This document shows, piece by piece, positions 15,262 through 18,666 of a stretch of DNA of 18,666 nt (the stretch's first letter is position 1; each line of letters starts with the position of its first letter). A program made the translations under genes and the position numbers. The DNA is taken from assembly GCA_003503995.1 (NCBI GenBank), contig DOCA01000188.1, forward strand, positions 1 through 18,666, written 5' to 3'. This stretch comes from Holosporales bacterium (GTDB taxonomy: Bacteria; Pseudomonadota; Alphaproteobacteria; Caedimonadales; UBA9215). Under the pieces are notes generated by a model. It saw only the letters and a list, made by a program, of their open reading frames with translations. It did not search any database and was not told where the DNA came from.

Positions 15262-16206
15262 ATGTCTTATTCTAATATTCTTGTCTATGTTGGTGGAGAG
15301 CTTGTGGGGGATGGGCTTATTAAATTGCCCTTCGTGTATGCTTTGAGGGACGCTTACCCCCAAGCTAAAATCACTTGGTGTTATGGTGAATTTGAGAGTG
15401 TTTATAAGAATGTTTTGGCCCCTTTGGTTTCTTCAAAAATTGATGAAATCGTTGCGCTTAAAGAGTTAAAGCAACATAATTTTGATCTTGTGATCGATAC
15501 GCAAAGTGAATGGCTTACAACCCTAAAGCTGAAATTCTCTTTAAAACATAAAGCCTTTTTCTCATCGACCCTGCGTTATTTGTTTTCAGATTTTAAACCT
15601 CCTAAGGGGTATGATATTCCCCGCCGTCTCATTGATAAAATGCTTGGGTTCCTTCATATAATCGGTGTAACACCTCATGAAAATTATAAATTAGAATTGA
15701 GCGAAGAGTGGCGAGCAAAGGCTTGCGAGTTATTGCCGGAGGGAAAGTGTTATATTGGGCTTGCCGTCGGGGCGGGTTATCGCTCAAAGTGTTGGCCAAG
15801 AGATTCTTACCAAGAATTGTCCAAACTCTTAATAAAAGAGGGATACCAGCCTGTTGTGATTTTGGGGCCCCAAGAGCAAGATTGGGTACAAGAGTTTAAA
15901 GAAAATTTAGCTGAAGCGCTTTATCCTCTTCAAGATGCAAGGGTGGCAAAGCAATCACCTCTTTTAACAATTGCTTTGGCCGAACGATTAACAGCAGCTG
16001 TGTCTAATGATTGTGGAATTGGCCATATGTTTGCAGCGGCAAACACGCCTCTTGTCACACTTTTTGGCCCAACAACCGCAGAGAAATTTGCGCCAAAAAT
16101 AAGTAGGGCTCAAATTCTTAGAGCTCAAGATTTCGGAGGAGAGTCTATGGAGGCTATCCCCTTAGAATCCGTTCAAAAAGCTTTAAAAGAGGTTTTACTT
16201 TCTTAG
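15262..16206 (+). CDS. Glycosyltransferase family 9 protein (heptosyltransferase-like)
   Basis: Predicted GT-B-fold sugar transferase of 314 residues, probably acting in LPS core or other envelope glycan assembly at the cytosolic face of the inner membrane. GGELVGDGLIKLPFVYALRD (11-30) matches the GT9 N-terminal acceptor-side motif around the conserved GD. VGAGYRSKCWPRDSY (169-183) and VSNDCGIGHMFAAANTPLV (247-265), followed by LFGPT, are the nucleotide-sugar-binding signatures (classically SNDSG.MH.AAA). The usual serine and following residues differ (DCGIGH), as in some branch-specific GT9 proteins. The ribosome-binding site is weak. Its 3' end overlaps the convergent methyltransferase gene by 12 bp. 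The donor sugar cannot be read from the sequence. Confidence 0.9.
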   Translation: MSYSNILVYVGGELVGDGLIKLPFVYALRDAYPQAKITWCYGEFESVYKNVLAPLVSSKIDEIVALKELKQHNFDLVIDTQSEWLTTLKLKFSLKHKAFFSSTLRYLFSDFKPPKGYDIPRRLIDKMLGFLHIIGVTPHENYKLELSEEWRAKACELLPEGKCYIGLAVGAGYRSKCWPRDSYQELSKLLIKEGYQPVVILGPQEQDWVQEFKENLAEALYPLQDARVAKQSPLLTIALAERLTAAVSNDCGIGHMFAAANTPLVTLFGPTTAEKFAPKISRAQILRAQDFGGESMEAIPLESVQKALKEVLLS

Positions 16207-16212
16207 TAAAAC
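16192..16212. repeat. Hairpin spanning both stop codons of convergent overlapping genes
   Basis: GTTTTAC (16192-16198) and GTAAAAC (16206-16212) are perfect 7-bp inverted arms with a 7-base loop. The element contains the stop codons of both the GT9 gene (16204-16206) and the methyltransferase gene (16195-16197). It may serve as a small bidirectional terminator or mRNA 3'-end stabiliser, although the stem is AT-rich and lacks a T-tract. Confidence 0.35.
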
Positions 16213-16935
16213 AACACGATTTCGACACGTTCTATAGAGAAGCAAGGCACCAGGTATATATTTAAAAAGAGGGTAAAGCTTCTGAGCTCTTCCAGGGGCA
16301 TGCTTCAAGAAATCTAGCTCACAAAAATCCGTTTTGCTAAAAATTTTTGAGAACATCCTTTTAAGTTCTTGGCCAGAGAGATAATTTAAATTTTCACGGG
16401 CGAATTTATAATTTGAGTTGATAATTTCTTGAGTGGAAAGATTTTTTTGAAACTCATTCCTAATACCAAGGGCGGCCCAAAATTTATAATAGGGTTTGCG
16501 TTTTATGATGCCACCAAAGGGGACGTGTATATGAGGCTCAATAGGCATCCATTTAGGAGGAAAAATATGAAGCGCAACACCTCCTGGTTTTAAAATACGA
16601 GACATTTCTTTTAAGATTTTAGGATAATCTGCAACGTGCTCAAGAACTTGCGTTGAGAAAATTAGATCGAACATATTATCTTTAAAAGGAAGGTCGCCTT
16701 CTGAAAAAGAGAAATGGGAAAGCTCTTTTTCATGACGTACTGTGAGGTAGTTTTTTATATCGTAGCCAAAACAGTTTTGATAGCCTTGATTTAGAAACTC
16801 ATAGGTGTGTCGTCCAGACCCACAGCCAAAATCAAGAATACGATCTGTCTTATCCAGAATAATATTATTCTCTTTGAGAATGGATTGAATTAAAGTACAG
16901 AGCTCTTGATTCGAGTCTAATGTTATCGGGTTCAT
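16195..16935 (-). CDS. Class I SAM-dependent methyltransferase (UbiE/Methyltransf_11-like)
   Basis: Predicted small-molecule or glycan/lipid methyltransferase of 246 residues; substrate unknown. The Rossmann SAM site is clear: ILDFGCGSGRHTYEF (33-47, motif I), acidic D59 ending strand 2, EGDLPF (79-84), FDLIFSTQVLEHV (89-101) and LKPGGVALHIFPP (115-127). The C-terminal part is Phe/Leu/Lys-rich. AGAGAG overlaps the end of dut, 11 bp upstream, so the two genes are very likely co-transcribed. Its position beside a GT9 gene, overlapping it tail to tail, fits envelope glycan modification, but that is only a suggestion. Confidence 0.9.
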   Translation of the reverse strand: MNPITLDSNQELCTLIQSILKENNIILDKTDRILDFGCGSGRHTYEFLNQGYQNCFGYDIKNYLTVRHEKELSHFSFSEGDLPFKDNMFDLIFSTQVLEHVADYPKILKEMSRILKPGGVALHIFPPKWMPIEPHIHVPFGGIIKRKPYYKFWAALGIRNEFQKNLSTQEIINSNYKFARENLNYLSGQELKRMFSKIFSKTDFCELDFLKHAPGRAQKLYPLFKYIPGALLLYRTCRNRVVLLRK

Positions 16936-16946
16936 AGAAATACTCT

Positions 16947-17429
16947 CTATTTTATGGCAAATAGCCCTGTGGAACCAAAACCGTCTTTGCTACGGGTGGT
17001 TTCAAGAAGGTCTTCTCTAAACTCTGACACTTCTTTTAAATCGACCTGAGTATAAGGTGCAATAATCATTTGAGCAACACGCATACCGCGATCAATGGTA
17101 ACAACTTCTTGTCCCAAGTTGATTAGAATGACTTTAATTTCGCCTCGATAATCGGAGTCTATGGTGCCAGGGGTATTTAAAACCGTGAGGCCTTGTTTAA
17201 AGGCTAAACCAGAGCGAGGTCTGATTTGTGCTTCATACCCTTGGGGAATGGCTAAAGAAATACCACAAGGAATAAGGGTGCGCTCCCTTGGTTTCAAAGC
17301 AACGGGTTCTGTTATGGCTGCCATGAGATCCATACCAGCGCTTCCTGGGGTCGCGTAAAAAGGCAAGTCCATATCCTGACCGTGGTCCAGTTTTTTGAGC
17401 TGAACAGAGGGGGGGCGCATAGAATTCAT
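16947..17429 (-). CDS. dut: Deoxyuridine 5'-triphosphate nucleotidohydrolase (dUTPase)
   Basis: Hydrolyses dUTP to dUMP and pyrophosphate, keeping uracil out of DNA and supplying dUMP for dTMP synthesis; cytosolic homotrimer. The protein has 160 residues and all five trimeric dUTPase motifs: AGMDL (31-35), PRSGLA (71-76), NTPGTIDSDYRGEI (85-98, catalytic D91), RVAQMII (117-123) and RSKDGFGSTG (146-155). AAGAAAGG precedes the ATG at 17429; a second in-frame ATG three codons on is less well placed. It heads a two-gene unit with the methyltransferase and is divergent from the MFS gene over 72 bp. Confidence 0.98.
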   Translation of the reverse strand: MNSMRPPSVQLKKLDHGQDMDLPFYATPGSAGMDLMAAITEPVALKPRERTLIPCGISLAIPQGYEAQIRPRSGLAFKQGLTVLNTPGTIDSDYRGEIKVILINLGQEVVTIDRGMRVAQMIIAPYTQVDLKEVSEFREDLLETTRSKDGFGSTGLFAIK

Positions 17430-17462
17430 ATCAGAAGCCTTTCTTTTTCGATAAGTTTTGCT

Positions 17463-17468
17463 TATAAT
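17463..17468 (+). promoter_or_regulatory. Candidate -10 element for the MFS gene
   Basis: A perfect TATAAT lies 33 bp before the MFS start codon in the 72-bp divergent gap. The -35 region at the expected distance (TTTCTT) is a poor match, so support rests on the -10 box. I found no clear minus-strand promoter for dut in the same gap. Confidence 0.35.
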
Positions 17469-17501
17469 TAAGAACTTAAACTTAGCGCAGAATATAGAAA
17501 T

Positions 17502-18666
17502 ATGTCAACGACAACCTCTTCAACGCAAGGTACCTTAAAGGCTTATTTGGCTTGGTTTACCTGTGCCTTATTTTTCTTTTATCAGTATATTTTGCGGGTC
17601 ACACCGGGCGTTATGATTGATGACCTTCGGTTTGATTATAACTTGACAGCTGAACAATTTTCAACTTTTGGCGCCTATTATCTTTACGCCTACTCTCTCT
17701 TTCAGATTCCCTTAGGGGCTCTTGTAGACCGTGTTGGTATAAGGCGTATGATTTTGGGATCTATTGCTCTTTGTATGGGAGGCGCCTTTTTCTTTGCCTC
17801 AACCCATTCGTTTTATGGGGCACAATTTAGCCGTGCTTTAATCGGTTTAGGATCTGCCGCAGCCTTTATGAGCGCTTTAAAAATTGCAGCTGATTATTTC
17901 CCAGAGGGAAAACGCGGGCTTCTTATGGGCTTAACACTTTCTTTAGGGACCGTTGGTGCCCTGACAGCAGGGAAACCTTTAGTCCTGCTCTTAGAAGAAA
18001 TTGGGTGGAGGGACACCGTTTCCTTTACTGCTTTTCTGGGAGCGCCGCTGCTCTTGATGTCCGTTTTCTTGCTGCCAGCTCAACAGAAAAGGGTGCAAAA
18101 AAATAAAGAGGTGCACAGTGCTTTTAAAGAGCATTTGATAAGTATTTTAAAAAATAGAATGGTTATGTTATATACCCTGCTTGCCATTGGTCTTTATACG
18201 CCTTTATCGGCTTTGGCTGATTTGTGGGGTACGGCATTTTTGATGCAAAAATACGCTTTGAATCAAGGAAATGCAGCTCAAACAAGTATGATGATGTATC
18301 TTGGTATGGCGGCTGGTAGTTTTGTATTACCTTGGTTTTGTGAGAAATATCATATCTTAAATCGCGGTATTCAAGCCTGTGGCTTTTTCCTTCTTATTTT
18401 AATGGCTGTTGTTTTATATGCTCCAGCTTTTGATATGCTGACAATGACGTTTTTGTTGCTTGGACTTGGCTTCTTTTGTGGGGCAGAGATGATGTGCTTT
18501 ACAGGCGCTGTTGCTTATGCAACACCGTCCACGTCAGGTCTAACACTAGGCGTGGTGAATACCCTTAATATGTTGGGTGGGGCTCTATTGCAGCAACTTA
18601 TCGGCTTTGGTCTTGACTGGCAATGGAGTGGAACTTTGAGCGAAAAAAATATACGCCTTTATAGCA
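17502..18666 (+). CDS. Major facilitator superfamily transporter, C-terminus cut by window edge
   Basis: Inner-membrane secondary carrier; 388 residues are visible and the frame is still open at the right edge. The start (LAWFTCALFFFYQYILRVTP, then GVMIDDLRFDYNL) is typical of an MFS group common in intracellular gamma- and alphaproteobacteria. The TM2-TM3 loop motif is GALVDRVGIRRM, the MFS A-motif. SRALIGLGSAAAFMSALKIA follows as TM4. A charged central loop (about 203-222, QQKRVQKNKEVHSAFKEH) separates the two six-helix halves. At most the last few tens of residues should be missing. The start follows a weak ribosome-binding site. Substrate is unknown. Confidence 0.92.
   Translation, partial: MSTTTSSTQGTLKAYLAWFTCALFFFYQYILRVTPGVMIDDLRFDYNLTAEQFSTFGAYYLYAYSLFQIPLGALVDRVGIRRMILGSIALCMGGAFFFASTHSFYGAQFSRALIGLGSAAAFMSALKIAADYFPEGKRGLLMGLTLSLGTVGALTAGKPLVLLLEEIGWRDTVSFTAFLGAPLLLMSVFLLPAQQKRVQKNKEVHSAFKEHLISILKNRMVMLYTLLAIGLYTPLSALADLWGTAFLMQKYALNQGNAAQTSMMMYLGMAAGSFVLPWFCEKYHILNRGIQACGFFLLILMAVVLYAPAFDMLTMTFLLLGLGFFCGAEMMCFTGAVAYATPSTSGLTLGVVNTLNMLGGALLQQLIGFGLDWQWSGTLSEKNIRLYS

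Noticed and set aside
1..18666. CRISPR arrays, insertion sequences, integrase or toxin-antitoxin genes, tRNAs
   Set aside because: Gaps are short and gene order looks like ordinary chromosome. No repeat arrays, transposase motifs or cloverleaf-like segments were seen by eye.

Overview
The window is about 18.7 kb of compact, AT-rich bacterial chromosome carrying 17 genes, one of which is split into two reading frames. Both ends cut through a gene. Several features fit an alphaproteobacterium, possibly a host-associated one such as Holosporales or Rickettsiales: the divergent rsmI / LpoA-like pair, a ProQ/FinO-domain protein, an MFS carrier of a type common in intracellular bacteria, a DASS dicarboxylate carrier, and the overall base composition. 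No rRNA is present, so this placement is inference. I saw no tRNA, insertion sequence or CRISPR array, and no non-coding gap exceeds about 140 bases.

Left part (1-5858, minus strand). In transcription order this holds an LpoA-like lipoprotein, rpe (ribulose-phosphate 3-epimerase), a periplasmic adaptor, and an RND efflux permease that runs off the left edge. Adaptor and permease are translationally coupled. A 26-bp interrupted palindrome lies just before the adaptor start and may be an operator.

Centre (5863-9986, plus strand). rsmI starts only 4 bp from the divergent lipoprotein start, so each gene's promoter must lie inside the other gene. rsmI is followed by the most unusual locus here. 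It encodes a biotin-protein-ligase homologue with a signal peptide and degenerate catalytic motifs, split into two frames exactly at an A AAA AAA slippery heptamer. It overlaps an RluB-type 23S rRNA pseudouridine synthase gene, and a DASS-family dicarboxylate/anion carrier follows.

Centre-right (10032-14539, plus strand). A tight cassette encodes a beta-CASP metallo-beta-lactamase-fold RNase, an AMP/thymidine-phosphorylase-family enzyme and a divergent PRPP-synthetase homologue, joined by a 4-bp overlap and a 1-bp gap. A YgjP-type metallopeptidase follows. The order suggests a route from RNA to nucleotides to bases and phosphorylated ribose.

Right part (14647-18666). This holds a ProQ/FinO RNA-binding protein (minus), a GT9 heptosyltransferase-like enzyme (plus), then a SAM methyltransferase and dut (minus). 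The methyltransferase gene overlaps the glycosyltransferase tail to tail. A divergent MFS carrier runs off the right edge.
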